Below are positions 1-8,483 of a DNA stretch of 64,000 nt, one piece after another. The notes under the pieces are model-generated. The model saw nothing but the letters and a program-made list of their open reading frames with translations. It was not told the DNA's origin and did not search any database. The translations under genes and the position numbers were made by a program. Origin of the DNA: Colwellia sp. Arc7-635 (GTDB lineage Bacteria > Pseudomonadota > Gammaproteobacteria > Enterobacterales > Alteromonadaceae); NCBI RefSeq assembly GCF_003971255.1, contig NZ_CP034660.1:2976001-3040000 (forward strand), in the 5' to 3' direction. The stretch's first letter is position 1. Every line of letters begins with the position of its first letter.

Positions 1-1
1 T

Positions 2-73
2 TTACCGCTAGCTTTTAAAACAGCAAGATTGTTTAAACTCAGTATTGAAGAAATATTTCAGGATGAGGCATAG
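2..73 (+). CDS. C-terminal fragment of an XRE/Cro-type HTH regulator
   Basis: Only the last 23 codons are in the window. They read in frame to a TAG and contain LAFKTARLFKLSIEEIF, the conserved end of small single-domain XRE regulators (YozG/YgzD type), where the last helix packs against the helix-turn-helix. The DNA-binding helices lie outside the window, so the target cannot be judged. The identification rests on this short but characteristic tail. A perfect hairpin terminator follows about 65 bases later. Confidence 0.7.
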   Translation, partial: LPLAFKTARLFKLSIEEIFQDEA

Positions 74-137
74 CGCTCAACAACTAGCGCTCGGTATTAG
101 TCGCGTTGAAAATGACGATTTATCGTCAAAAATAGAT

Positions 138-166
138 AAAACCTAATCAATTGATTAGGTTTTATT
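138..166 (+). terminator. Intrinsic terminator after the XRE gene
   Basis: A perfect 26-base palindrome, AAAACCTAATCAA/TTGATTAGGTTTT, is followed by TATT. The A-rich left flank makes it potentially bidirectional. It separates the XRE gene from the TPR-like gene. Confidence 0.75.
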
Positions 167-256
167 ATTGTTAGCTGAGTATTACCTGTTTAGTTTTGCT
201 AAAACCTCTATAATCCACCGATATAGAAAATAGAATACAAAATGTAAGGTGATCAC

Positions 257-676
257 ATGAATACAAAAATCTACAAGCACGTACATGTTTTGGCTAAAGA
301 CTTGTTACAGGCTTCTGTCAGAAAAAACCAAGCTAACTTCGATGAATATTACCAAGAATTGCAGCAAATTTGTGACGAAAATGAAGATACAGATAAAGAT
401 CATCCAGTACAGTGGGAAACTCTTGCTGACTTTACCGATGATTTAGAGCTGGCTATTACTATTTACGAAAAAGCCTTAGTAAAAGCACAAGCGATTAATT
501 CAAAAGACTTTTTATCATCAATTGCTTTTGCAATCGCGTCATTACAAGTTGAGTTAGGCGATAAATCAAGTGCTATTAAGCACTTAGAACAAGCTAAAAT
601 TGACAGTAATAAAATTGCTGATAAAGACCTAAAAGCTGAAATTGTTGATTTATTAGAAACATTGCAAGGTGAGTAA
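257..676 (+). CDS. Small TPR-like cytoplasmic protein of unknown function
   Basis: A 139-residue acidic, helix-rich protein without signal peptide or membrane segment. The spacing of small and aromatic residues in the middle (ITIYEKALVKAQAI) and near the end (AIKHLEQAKIDSNKI) looks like two tetratricopeptide-type helical hairpins, suggesting a protein-binding scaffold. The start is well supported by AAGGTGA placed four bases before ATG. It appears monocistronic: a terminator precedes it and a hairpin follows. I do not recognise a specific family. Confidence 0.7.
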   Translation: MNTKIYKHVHVLAKDLLQASVRKNQANFDEYYQELQQICDENEDTDKDHPVQWETLADFTDDLELAITIYEKALVKAQAINSKDFLSSIAFAIASLQVELGDKSSAIKHLEQAKIDSNKIADKDLKAEIVDLLETLQGE

Positions 677-768
677 AATTAGGCAGTGTTGAAGGTTAAG
701 CAGTATTGATGGAGCGTTTCTGAGTAGGCTTATGGGTTGTTTTAATAACTTTTAAAAATCTAAGGCAG

Positions 769-810
769 TATTAACGCTCAAGAGTCAAAACTCAAACCTT
801 AGCGTTAATA
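769..810 (+). terminator. Stem-loop downstream of the TPR-like gene
   Basis: A perfect 10-bp stem, TATTAACGCT/AGCGTTAATA, encloses a 22-base loop. The U-tract is weak, so it could act as an mRNA 3' end stabiliser rather than a strong terminator. Confidence 0.4.
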
Positions 811-826
811 TCTAAGCTTCAGTATT

Positions 827-868
827 TTAGCTTTAGCACCTTAGCTTTAGCACCTTAACTTTAATACC
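827..868. repeat. 14-bp tandem repeat, three units
   Basis: Two exact copies of TTAGCTTTAGCACC are followed by a degenerate third, TTAACTTTAATACC. It lies in the intergenic region between convergent genes and has no evident coding role. Confidence 0.7.
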
Positions 869-930
869 TTAACTATGGATAAATGAATATCCTAGTTAAA
901 GTATAGGCGAAGCAAAAAATTACAATGTAA

Positions 931-960
931 AGCATGTTATAAATTAATTTATAGCATGCT
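931..960. terminator. Bidirectional hairpin between convergent genes
   Basis: A nearly perfect 30-base palindrome, AGCATG(T/C)TATAAATT with its complement (one mismatch), sits five bases past the stop of the minus-strand outer membrane protein gene. It is a likely terminator for that gene and possibly for the plus-strand gene. Confidence 0.55.
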
Positions 961-965
961 AAACA

Positions 966-1406
966 CTAGAATTTATAACCAATATTTAATGTTACTGCCG
1001 TTGATGTTACAGTTTCCCCTAGATCGGCAAATAGCCCGCCCTCATCTTCACGAGTTATGCCAATACCTGTCCCTATCACAAATCCATTATTAGAAAAACC
1101 GTCGAGATGATAATCGTAGGTAACAAAAAAGAATCCGTCTTCACCATGAAACTCTTCTTTGCCGGCAACAAAACCAAATGCATGTTTTGAGTTTTCACTA
1201 AATGTCGTTTGCAAACCAGCAGAAAAACCAATTAATCCTGCCGAGGCATAATATTTACTGTCTTGTGTTTTATAAGCAAGCTGTGCGCCTAAAACACCAC
1301 CATATTCATGGCCTAAACCGACAGTAGTTTCGTACTCACCAGCTGAACTAGACAAAGAAACCAATGATAGAGAGATTAGTGATAGTGCAAGAGTTGATAC
1401 CTTCAT
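966..1406 (-). CDS. Small exported beta-barrel-like protein
   Basis: The ORF could start 12 codons earlier, but AAGGA lies six bases before the ATG at 1406, so this start is preferred and gives 146 residues. Residues 1-22 are a clear signal peptide (MKVSTLALSLISL...SSSAG). The mature part alternates polar and hydrophobic residues, is rich in Gly and aromatics, and ends in YKF. A C-terminal Phe is the usual recognition feature of outer membrane beta-barrels. The size suggests about six to eight strands. Function unknown. Confidence 0.65.
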   Translation of the reverse strand: MKVSTLALSLISLSLVSLSSSAGEYETTVGLGHEYGGVLGAQLAYKTQDSKYYASAGLIGFSAGLQTTFSENSKHAFGFVAGKEEFHGEDGFFFVTYDYHLDGFSNNGFVIGTGIGITREDEGGLFADLGETVTSTAVTLNIGYKF

Positions 1407-1664
1407 AAAAATCCTTTTATTTATTATAGTTATAATTCGCAATGTAAGTTATCAGTAAACATTAAAAAAATAAACGATTAATAATAATCAGAGGTTTAAA
1501 GCCAAACAAGTAAGAAAATTAAGTTTAAGTTTAGGATTCAATTATTTTTAATATGAATATTTGCGTGCAGTATCAAGGTTTATTGCACCGTAAAAAGTAA
1601 AAAGCACTTTGCAGCAAAAATTTGCCACAAAGTGCTGATAAATATTCACCATCATTTACATGTA

Positions 1665-1857
1665 TATACCCGAACCACTTCAAAAGGCAGATTTCAGCAA
1701 GTCGATAACGGGTTAGCACCAAGGCATTGATTGAAGAGAATAGTTATTCTATTATCGAAATCAATAACGCTGGAGATGTCCCGTTATCGGCGTATCGCGC
1801 CTTGATCTGAATTCCTAGCTTAGCGCTGAAACTGTATCTTGAAGTGGAACGGGTATA
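1665..1857 (-). repeat. TATACCC-family palindromic element, copy A (193 bp)
   Basis: Bounded by TATACCCG and CGGGTATA, with longer imperfect inverted arms (CACTTcaa.../...ttGAAGTG). Its complement matches the copies at 13.86, 42.95 and 61.15 kb along most of its length, sharing GCTAAGCTAGGAA, TCAATCAATGCCTTGGTGC and the ACTTGCTGAA block. It has no transposase and resembles a non-autonomous MITE or a large REP/BIME-type element. Its orientation is opposite to the copies at 13.86 and 61.15 kb. Confidence 0.85.
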
Positions 1858-1873
1858 AATGATGGTTAGAAAA

Positions 1874-2443
1874 TTAACCTAATAATTTGCCTAAACCGCT
1901 AGTCAATAATTGCTTTGCTTGTTGACCTTGTTCAGTATCTAAGTAAGTTTGCGCTGTAGAAATGAAGCTACTAATCATTTCAGGCTTAAGACCTAAAGCT
2001 TCAAATTGCTTTTTCACATCATTAATTGATTTTAATGAATCGCTGTACTCAGATGCTTTATCCAGTAAACCACCTAAACCTTCGCTAGAGCCAGAGCTTA
2101 GCTTGCTAAGATCAGGCATTTGGCCAACAAGACCTTCAACACCCGGTACTGAACTAGCAAGTTGACTAAATTGGTCTACTGAAACATTGCTTTTCACGTA
2201 GTTAAAAATAGCACCCATGCCACCAGACGCTTGGTCAGAATTAACATCTAAAGAGCTTGTTAACATATCAACTAGGCCACCAGCACTTGGCATAGCTACA
2301 GCTGGAGTTTTAGTTTCAACAACTTGTGCTGTTTCATCGCCTAAACCTACAAGATTTTTTAAACTATCAAACCAGCTTGTTTCTTGTGCTATAGCCGAAC
2401 TACTTAAAGTTGAGATAGTTAAAAGTACGATCAGTTTTTTCAT
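1874..2443 (-). CDS. DUF2780 (VcgC/VcgE-like) exported protein
   Basis: 189 residues with a signal peptide (MKKLIVLLTISTLSSSAIAQ, cleavage after AIA-Q). The mature protein has a Gly/Ser-rich middle and a C-terminal helical region with LGLKPEMISSFI and GQQAKQLLTSGL. This layout matches the VcgC/VcgE family known in Vibrio and Shewanella. The function is unknown and location is presumably periplasmic. The gene stands alone between a repeat element and the VF530 gene. Confidence 0.75.
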   Translation of the reverse strand: MKKLIVLLTISTLSSSAIAQETSWFDSLKNLVGLGDETAQVVETKTPAVAMPSAGGLVDMLTSSLDVNSDQASGGMGAIFNYVKSNVSVDQFSQLASSVPGVEGLVGQMPDLSKLSSGSSEGLGGLLDKASEYSDSLKSINDVKKQFEALGLKPEMISSFISTAQTYLDTEQGQQAKQLLTSGLGKLLG

Positions 2444-2632
2444 AGAAAATATCCATTTTTATTAAAGTTACTATTCATTTACAGCAATTGTACAACATTT
2501 AACGTAACTTTATGTAATGCTTATTTCACAACAGTTTGTCATTGAAAGTAAATCAGCGCTTATAACCCGTGCGTTTAGGTGTATAATATTATGTAAGTAA
2601 GTCAGCCAAACTAAGCTAAGAATGAGTTAACA

Positions 2633-3178
2633 ATGAGTCAAGAGAACGAACAATTAAATAATCCCTTACATGGATTAAAACTAGATATATTATTAGATGA
2701 ATTAGTAACCCATTATGGTTTTGATATTTTGGCTGAGTATACGCGCATTAATTGCTTTAAAAGCAATCCTAGCATAGCCTCAAGTCTTAAATTTTTACGT
2801 AAAACAGAATGGGCTAGAGAGAAACTAGAGCGTTTTTATCTTTACGATTTTAAAAATTTGCCTGAAGCCGGTGAAGATGAGTTTGAAATACCACCGCGTC
2901 AACGCATTATTGCACAGCATATAAAACCGAAGAAACCTAAAGTGTTAGTGCGTGGAGAAGCGATAATACCATTAAGTAAAGAGAGCTTTATAGAAACACA
3001 TCGCTCTAAACCTGAGCATAAGAAAGAACATAAAAAATCTTACAAGCCAGAGCACAAGAGCGAAAATAGCCGTTCTTATACCAATGATAAGCCAAGTAAT
3101 CATAGCAATACGAGTCGAACGAAAGATAGCTCAAATGAAAGTAAGCCGTTTGACCCTTACGCTGATGCACCGAGATAA
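2633..3178 (+). CDS. VF530 (DUF2132) protein with a basic C-terminal tail
   Basis: Residues 10-70 carry the VF530 signature: [20 protein letters not shown], then [20 protein letters not shown] and ARE. This is a small helical DNA-binding-type domain found in Vibrio and relatives. Residues after about 100 are a low-complexity basic tail with repeats of [11 protein letters not shown] followed by a Ser/Asn-rich end, which would favour nucleic-acid contact. A paralogue without this tail lies at 23.8 kb. No membrane segment. The molecular role in the cell is not known. Confidence 0.85.
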   Translation: MSQENEQLNNPLHGLKLDILLDELVTHYGFDILAEYTRINCFKSNPSIASSLKFLRKTEWAREKLERFYLYDFKNLPEAGEDEFEIPPRQRIIAQHIKPKKPKVLVRGEAIIPLSKESFIETHRSKPEHKKEHKKSYKPEHKSENSRSYTNDKPSNHSNTSRTKDSSNESKPFDPYADAPR

Positions 3179-3197
3179 TTTTAACTAACTATCAATT

Positions 3198-3236
3198 AAA
3201 AAGCCCTGAATAACATAAGTTATTGAGGGCTTTTTT
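3198..3236 (+). terminator. Intrinsic terminator of the VF530 gene
   Basis: The stem AAAAGCCCTGAATAAC/GTTATTGAGGGCTTTT has one mismatch and is followed by a run of T. The A-run on the left could serve the opposing chemoreceptor gene too. Confidence 0.85.
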
Positions 3237-3286
3237 ATAAATAACGAACAGCGCTAATTTTATATTTTTTATTGCTTGATTTAAGC

Positions 3287-5323
3287 TTAAAAAAGTTTGA
3301 ATCGTGCAACTGAAGCCGTTAATGAATCAAGTAGTTTATTAACGTCATCGCTCCGATTCGATAAGTCTTGCGACTCCGCCGCATTCTTCATTGCAGCATC
3401 AGTTGCTTCATTCATCGTTACCTCAATATCTTGACTAAAGCCCAGTTGTTCATTGGACGCTACGCTAATGCTTTTACTCATTTCATCTATGGTGTGCAGT
3501 GCGCTTTCAATTTGTTTAATCGCATTACTCAATTCTTGGCTTTGTGATACACACTCAGCAGCTTGAGTTTGTCCTTGAGAAATAGCGCTCTCTGCCGTTT
3601 GTGTTTCTTTTTGCAAAGCATTAATCATCAGTTGAATTTCCGCGGTTGACGCTTGTGTACGAGACGCTAACGATCTGACTTCATCAGCGACAACGGCAAA
3701 GCCTCGCCCATGCTCACCTGCTCTTGCTGCTTCAATTGCTGCATTTAATGCCAGTAAGTTAGTTTGATCAGCAATACTGCCAATGGTATCTAAAATGCCA
3801 CCAATACTTGCGCTATGCTTACTTAACCTTGTCATTACCTCAACCGAGTCACCTAAGCTACTTGACAGTGACACAATACGATTACTGTTATCATCAGCAA
3901 TAGAACGCACTTCAAAACTGTGCTTTGAAGCTTCTGAAACATTATTAGCCGTTAAATTTGCCTCATCGGTAACACTTGACGAGCTGATAAACATTTTTTC
4001 AGCAATTTGTTTTGCATTAGTCACACGAGCGATTTGTGCCGACGTTGATTGCGCAATACGGTGGCTTTGTTCGCTAGTAACTTTTGCTGATTCATCAAGT
4101 GATGAAGCATTCTGGCTAATGTTTTGAAGTAATGACGTTAAATCATCGCTAAGTTTATTAATATTATTGAATAGATCACCAAATTCATCTTGGTTATTGA
4201 TCGTCAATCTTTGCGTTAAATCCCCCTGAGCAATCAAAGCTAACGATTTATTTGCGTTTCTTAAAGGGCCTAGCATAGCGCGAGTTGTCACAACCCCAAT
4301 AAAAATGGCTAAAGCAATAAAAATGAAGGCCATGTAGATTGCAATACTTTCACCTGTTGAAACTTTCGCTTTTGTTGTGAGTTGCAAGGTGTCAAACCGG
4401 GCTTCGGCAAGAGAGAGTAGTACCGTTAATTGATGGTAGGTTTCATTAAAACGGAGCACAGAACGGTTATAAGCACTTTGAGCATTTATCGAGTCAGTAA
4501 TCGCTCGCTGCTTTTGTTGATAGAGCTCTCCAGGGGCAATCAAAAGCTTATTTAACACAGCAAACTGTACGGCAAAGTCCTCAAGTAAAGCTTTATCATC
4601 AATACTTTCAAACAATCGCTGCATAAAATCAAAGTTATCTTTCGCATTAGCAATCAAAAAACCTACGTCTTCTTTATGTTGAACTAAAACATTCGCTGAT
4701 GTGACTTGTTGTAGCCCTGACATAGTGTTTTTTAGGGTAAACAACATGTCGTCTATTCGAGCGCCATTACCAATAATGTTCTCTAGTAGTTGAGGATTGT
4801 CAGGTAATTCAATGAGCTCTAAGTCGAGCATGTCATTACTAGCCTGATCAATACTTGTGGTAAATAATTGATAGTTAATTAGAAATGCTTCATTTGCTGC
4901 TGCAACATTTTTTTTAGCTAAATAGAATTGTTCACTGTAACTGACATAGTCTTGATAATGTTCTTTAGCTTGCTTCAAAGCTTGTAGCATTTTAGGCTGA
5001 TCCATTACTTTACTACGTAATACATCAGTAGCAGTTTGAAACGCTTGATTTAACTTGCCGTATTCTTCCTCGCTTGCTCGCAAGTCATTACTGTTTTGCT
5101 GAGTAAAGCCAAGCGCACCAACCTTTATCATATTAAGTAATTTAATTTGTAAGGCGCTACTCTGCTTTTGTACCGGGACGGCTAGTAATTCAACATTACT
5201 ATTTGCCTTGCTAATTTGTTTTAAGGAGCTATAAAAAAATATACTTCCTGCAACTAGTAATATTCCTATTGTGCTAAACCCCATTATTATTTTTTGTTTT
5301 ATTGTTAATGGTAGGTTGTACAT
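3287..5323 (-). CDS. Methyl-accepting chemotaxis protein
   Basis: Inner-membrane chemoreceptor of 678 residues. TM1 is near residues 10-32. A large helical periplasmic sensor region runs to about 320, TM2 is at about 325-347, followed by a HAMP domain and the cytoplasmic signalling helices. The hairpin tip at about 515-550 has the invariant block [20 protein letters not shown] followed by FAVVADEVR, which binds CheA/CheW. A GTG two codons upstream is possible, but AGAGG is spaced correctly for the ATG chosen. The sensor domain is an all-helical bundle type with no ligand motif I recognise. Monocistronic. Confidence 0.93.
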   Translation of the reverse strand: MYNLPLTIKQKIIMGFSTIGILLVAGSIFFYSSLKQISKANSNVELLAVPVQKQSSALQIKLLNMIKVGALGFTQQNSNDLRASEEEYGKLNQAFQTATDVLRSKVMDQPKMLQALKQAKEHYQDYVSYSEQFYLAKKNVAAANEAFLINYQLFTTSIDQASNDMLDLELIELPDNPQLLENIIGNGARIDDMLFTLKNTMSGLQQVTSANVLVQHKEDVGFLIANAKDNFDFMQRLFESIDDKALLEDFAVQFAVLNKLLIAPGELYQQKQRAITDSINAQSAYNRSVLRFNETYHQLTVLLSLAEARFDTLQLTTKAKVSTGESIAIYMAFIFIALAIFIGVVTTRAMLGPLRNANKSLALIAQGDLTQRLTINNQDEFGDLFNNINKLSDDLTSLLQNISQNASSLDESAKVTSEQSHRIAQSTSAQIARVTNAKQIAEKMFISSSSVTDEANLTANNVSEASKHSFEVRSIADDNSNRIVSLSSSLGDSVEVMTRLSKHSASIGGILDTIGSIADQTNLLALNAAIEAARAGEHGRGFAVVADEVRSLASRTQASTAEIQLMINALQKETQTAESAISQGQTQAAECVSQSQELSNAIKQIESALHTIDEMSKSISVASNEQLGFSQDIEVTMNEATDAAMKNAAESQDLSNRSDDVNKLLDSLTASVARFKLF

Positions 5324-5853
5324 GGACACCTCTGATATAAATAGATTTTTTGTTTATCTGATCAACTTTCAATCATATTGTTTGATGCTCGATTATAGAT
5401 AGCTTAATCCAAATGTAAATAGTGGTCTTACCAGACAAAGGGGAAGTTAAATCATAATCAAGAGTCAATTAGTCAGCAATAGCACTAGCAAACTTTAGTT
5501 TTTCTATCCTTTTAACTCTCTTTCCTTATTTTTAATTGATTTTTTAATCATCGTTTTTATCTTTTTATTTATTTCACATAATAAGCAATGGGAATTAAGC
5601 TAACTCAGTAAAAATAAGGTGCGGTAATGATCTGAGCTATTTTATTTTTGCTACTTATCTTTCTTTCTCGAATTCATATTTTATATTATAGACAATAAAA
5701 GTAATCATGATGTTGGATAATTAGTGAGCACTCCTCTATTATCAGCTTAACTGGTCGAACGTCCGATCAGTCAATATCGTTTAGTTAACTAGCGATAATA
5801 AAAATATGACGTTATAAATAATAAAACAAAAATATAAAAAAATCGGGGAAGAT
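5324..5853. other. 530-bp intergenic region upstream of MCP and lipase genes
   Basis: AT-rich divergent promoter region for the chemoreceptor (minus) and lipase (plus). Apart from the palindrome at 5750-5771, I see no gene, repeat or RNA in it. Confidence 0.6.
5750..5771. promoter_or_regulatory. 22-bp imperfect palindrome upstream of the lipase gene
   Basis: ACTGGTCGAAC/GTCCGATCAGT pairs at 9 of 11 positions. Its complement contains GGACGTTCGACC, sharing the core GACGTTCG with the TetR-type operator at 59237-59251. It lies about 80 bases before the lipase start, a plausible operator position. Which protein binds it is unknown. Confidence 0.4.
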
Positions 5854-6906
5854 ATGAATAAAATCAAAAGTTTAACAGCGATCGCGGCGCTAGGGCTATC
5901 ACTATGCTCAACAGCTGCATTTAGTAAAGAACACAAAATAGTCCTTATTCACGGCCTTCAACCACAGCAACTTATATCTGATGGTGATGTTACACAAGCA
6001 GGTGAAGAGTACTGGCAAGGTTATTGGAATAACCTAAGTGATGCTCGTATTGATTGGCCTTCGTATGAACGTGTTGAAGGTAAAATTGCAACAGATTATC
6101 TTTGGCCAAAGCTGAAGGCATTCTCTGAAAGTAATTTTTGTGATCCTGGCTGCATATTCGTTACACACTCCACTGGTGACTTAATTGCTCGCTATATTAT
6201 CGATAATCAAGAAAATTGGTTAGAAAATGCCGGACTAGCCCCGCTAAATATCGTTGCTACATTCGATATTGCTGGTGCTGGTGGCGGTAGCGAACTTGCC
6301 GATTTAGCCGTGAGTGTTGCTCAAGGCACTGAAACTTGGACCTTTATTATCGAAGCAGCCTTAGAAGCTTGGCTTGGCGGTGATCTTAGCGATGAAATGG
6401 GTGTACTGCATGACTTGAAAGTGAATAACGCTAGACAGCTTGCATCTCTACCCGATGCCCGTATTCCACGTTTACGCTTCGTTGGTGATGCTAGTGAATA
6501 CTTAGGTGTTACCAGTCCATTTATTCAGGGTAATGATGACGGTGTTGTTGGTAGTCATTCTTCATGCGGTGGTAACCGCCAAGGACGCTTTGGTAGCTGT
6601 AGTACACAAGTAGCGTTCAACGGTAAAATTGCCAATCAAGGTAATGCAGTTACAGGCTTTATGCCATACCACTATCCAATGTTGATGGGCAAAGACTACA
6701 GTCATGGTTCATTACTTGAGCCAAGCCAAGAAGGTAAAGTGACTGCAGCGAGTAGTCAAAAAAATGTCTTATCAGGTGAGAGTGTTCAATTTGATACTTA
6801 CACTAAAACATCAGGTTGGTGGATATGGAAAAGTGATTATCTATATGTACAGAACTCAGCCAGTGATAGCATGTCAACGCTAATTTATGATGCGATTCCA
6901 AACTAA
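5854..6906 (+). CDS. Secreted alpha/beta-hydrolase (triacylglycerol lipase-like)
   Basis: 350 residues with a signal peptide (residues 1-24, cleavage near AFS-K). The first core strand and oxyanion turn read IVLIHGLQP. The nucleophile elbow is VTHSTGDL with Ser106; the usual first Gly of G-x-S-x-G is replaced by Thr (T-H-S-T-G). Asp228 or Asp229 in GNDDGVVG and His284 in YSHGSL complete a plausible triad. Several Cys (CDPGC; SSCGG...GSCS) suggest disulfides in an exported enzyme. The next gene, 108 bases on, may encode a partner. Substrate unknown; a lipase or esterase is most likely. Confidence 0.8.
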   Translation: MNKIKSLTAIAALGLSLCSTAAFSKEHKIVLIHGLQPQQLISDGDVTQAGEEYWQGYWNNLSDARIDWPSYERVEGKIATDYLWPKLKAFSESNFCDPGCIFVTHSTGDLIARYIIDNQENWLENAGLAPLNIVATFDIAGAGGGSELADLAVSVAQGTETWTFIIEAALEAWLGGDLSDEMGVLHDLKVNNARQLASLPDARIPRLRFVGDASEYLGVTSPFIQGNDDGVVGSHSSCGGNRQGRFGSCSTQVAFNGKIANQGNAVTGFMPYHYPMLMGKDYSHGSLLEPSQEGKVTAASSQKNVLSGESVQFDTYTKTSGWWIWKSDYLYVQNSASDSMSTLIYDAIPN

Positions 6907-6949
6907 GAAAATTTTCTTAAACTAAGTCTCATTAAATAAAGCATCAAGG

Positions 6950-6993
6950 GCTGTTACTCTTTCACGTGAATTAAGAAAGGGTAGCAGCTTTTT
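6950..6993 (+). terminator. Hairpin with U-tract between lipase and partner gene
   Basis: GCTGTTACTCTTTC pairs with GAAAGGGTAGCAGC (two wobble pairs), followed by TTTTT. It ends only 21 bases before the next start codon, so it may attenuate rather than fully separate the two genes. Confidence 0.65.
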
Positions 6994-7014
6994 AAACAGG
7001 AACATAAAAACGCA

Positions 7015-8067
7015 ATGAAAAACATCTCTTTTTTAAAGCGAATAGCTATCATGAGTGTTGTGGTATTAACCGTTTGGCTTTTTTGGCCAACAATGACTGA
7101 GCCTCCTGTTACGATAGCGAAAAAAAAACTTAGTACAACCAAAGTAAAAGCCACATCTGTGCCAGAAAAACAGCACGAGAAAAGCCCATTGGTCAACGTT
7201 ATACCGGCTGAGATCACATCAAATGAATCAGCGACATTAGTTGCAAAAGCTTATGCAGCAGAGCTAAGTTTCCCAACCTATTCGCAGCCTTTAAGCAATA
7301 AAGACTTGGATCGCTTAGAGCCCAACTATTTCAACCCGCAGTCAATCCCTGTTGATGACTTAGGTACAACCATTTCAGCAAAGTTATCAAAGTATCGTTA
7401 CGTCTATCCTGAACCCGTATTTGCCACATTAATCGGTGAAAACATTAGCAATGCAGAGCTAGTACTCATTGATACTACGACCGGTAAGTCGCTACTAAAG
7501 CGAAAATTTGAACAAAATGATAAAAATTGGACCGCTCAATTTGACGGCGAACGTAACTTTCCAATGCAGCTACAAGCAACGGTAAAGGCACGTATTAATG
7601 GTAAAAATATTAGCATTGCTTTGTCGCTCAAATATGTTGACTCAATTGCTACTTTAGAAGGTTTTGAGCCTGCATATACCCAAGACGCTGATATGGTATT
7701 AAAAGCAAATTTGAACACGAGAGAACAAGGCCTTTATCGAATACGTGCTAACTTATTTGATGCCGACGACCAACCTATTGCTCACCTAGTCAGTAAAGAA
7801 AAGCTTAGTAAAGGCAACAGAAATATTGAGTTAAAAGCCCATCAAAGCGTTCTACAAGGTAAAAAGGCTCCCTTTTATTTATCGACTTTCACTATTGAAT
7901 TAATGTCTCCGGCTCCGGGCAAACCAACAAAGTATGGCGATAGTGCAATTAATAAATTCGACATAAAGGACTTTGCAGTATCAAGCTTAAGTGACAGACC
8001 TTACGAACCATCCCAACAAGAAAAACAGCGATTACAGCTATTACAAAAAATGGCGCAAGGTGGATAA
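7015..8067 (+). CDS. Membrane-anchored periplasmic protein of unknown function
   Basis: 350 residues. One N-terminal membrane anchor (about residues 8-25, IAIMSVVVLTVWLFWPT) is followed by a Lys/Pro/Thr-rich linker (to about 65) and a large beta-rich periplasmic part. That part contains two Ig-like stretches (YPEPVFATLIGENISNAELV; RIRANLFDADDQPI) and ends in a Gln/Lys-rich helix. The layout of anchor, linker and periplasmic domain directly downstream of a secreted lipase recalls lipase-specific foldases, but the helical foldase motif is absent. A helper or inhibitor role is only inference. Confidence 0.6.
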   Translation: MKNISFLKRIAIMSVVVLTVWLFWPTMTEPPVTIAKKKLSTTKVKATSVPEKQHEKSPLVNVIPAEITSNESATLVAKAYAAELSFPTYSQPLSNKDLDRLEPNYFNPQSIPVDDLGTTISAKLSKYRYVYPEPVFATLIGENISNAELVLIDTTTGKSLLKRKFEQNDKNWTAQFDGERNFPMQLQATVKARINGKNISIALSLKYVDSIATLEGFEPAYTQDADMVLKANLNTREQGLYRIRANLFDADDQPIAHLVSKEKLSKGNRNIELKAHQSVLQGKKAPFYLSTFTIELMSPAPGKPTKYGDSAINKFDIKDFAVSSLSDRPYEPSQQEKQRLQLLQKMAQGG

Positions 8068-8483
8068 AAATCAGAAGGTAATGCAATAACACAAAAAGCG
8101 CTTAACAAAACTTGCATTACCTTATGTCAACCTAGTGGACTCTCTAAGTTATCATCATGAAAAACTTATTATCTGAGTACACAACGTATTTATGATTAAA
8201 GGTCTATCAGTTAACTTACTTGCCAAGCTGAACTAAACTAAACCAAACCAAACACTTTATTTCGCAAAAACAATCTCCTTCCTCAGACCAATAGCCCAGA
8301 CTAACGCCAATATAGCCTAACTTGTTGATATGATCTTATTGCTAAATTTACTCATTTATCATTAAATACCCAAGTCACACTCACGCAACTTAAAATACTA
8401 TGTCAGTACTTAACGTATAACGTCTGGCCTAATTTTTTTCACATTTAAGATAGCTAAACCTTTTTGCTTAAAAGAGAATTCAC
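8068..8483. other. 416-bp intergenic region before the molybdoenzyme gene
   Basis: It holds the stem-loop at 8075-8123 and a short AACTA/AACCA pentamer run near 8230-8254. The remainder is presumably the promoter and leader of the molybdoenzyme gene; no other signal seen. Confidence 0.5.
8075..8123 (+). terminator. Long-loop hairpin after the 7015 gene
   Basis: A perfect 12-bp stem, AAGGTAATGCAA/TTGCATTACCTT, encloses a 25-base loop with an internal AAGCGCTT palindrome. There is no clear U-tract, so it may be an RNA 3' end structure rather than a classical terminator. Confidence 0.45.

Noticed and set aside
6954-7217. 87-codon minus-strand ORF opposite the lipase partner start
   Set aside because: Overlaps the hairpin and the start of a well-supported plus-strand gene; coding-like features are absent.
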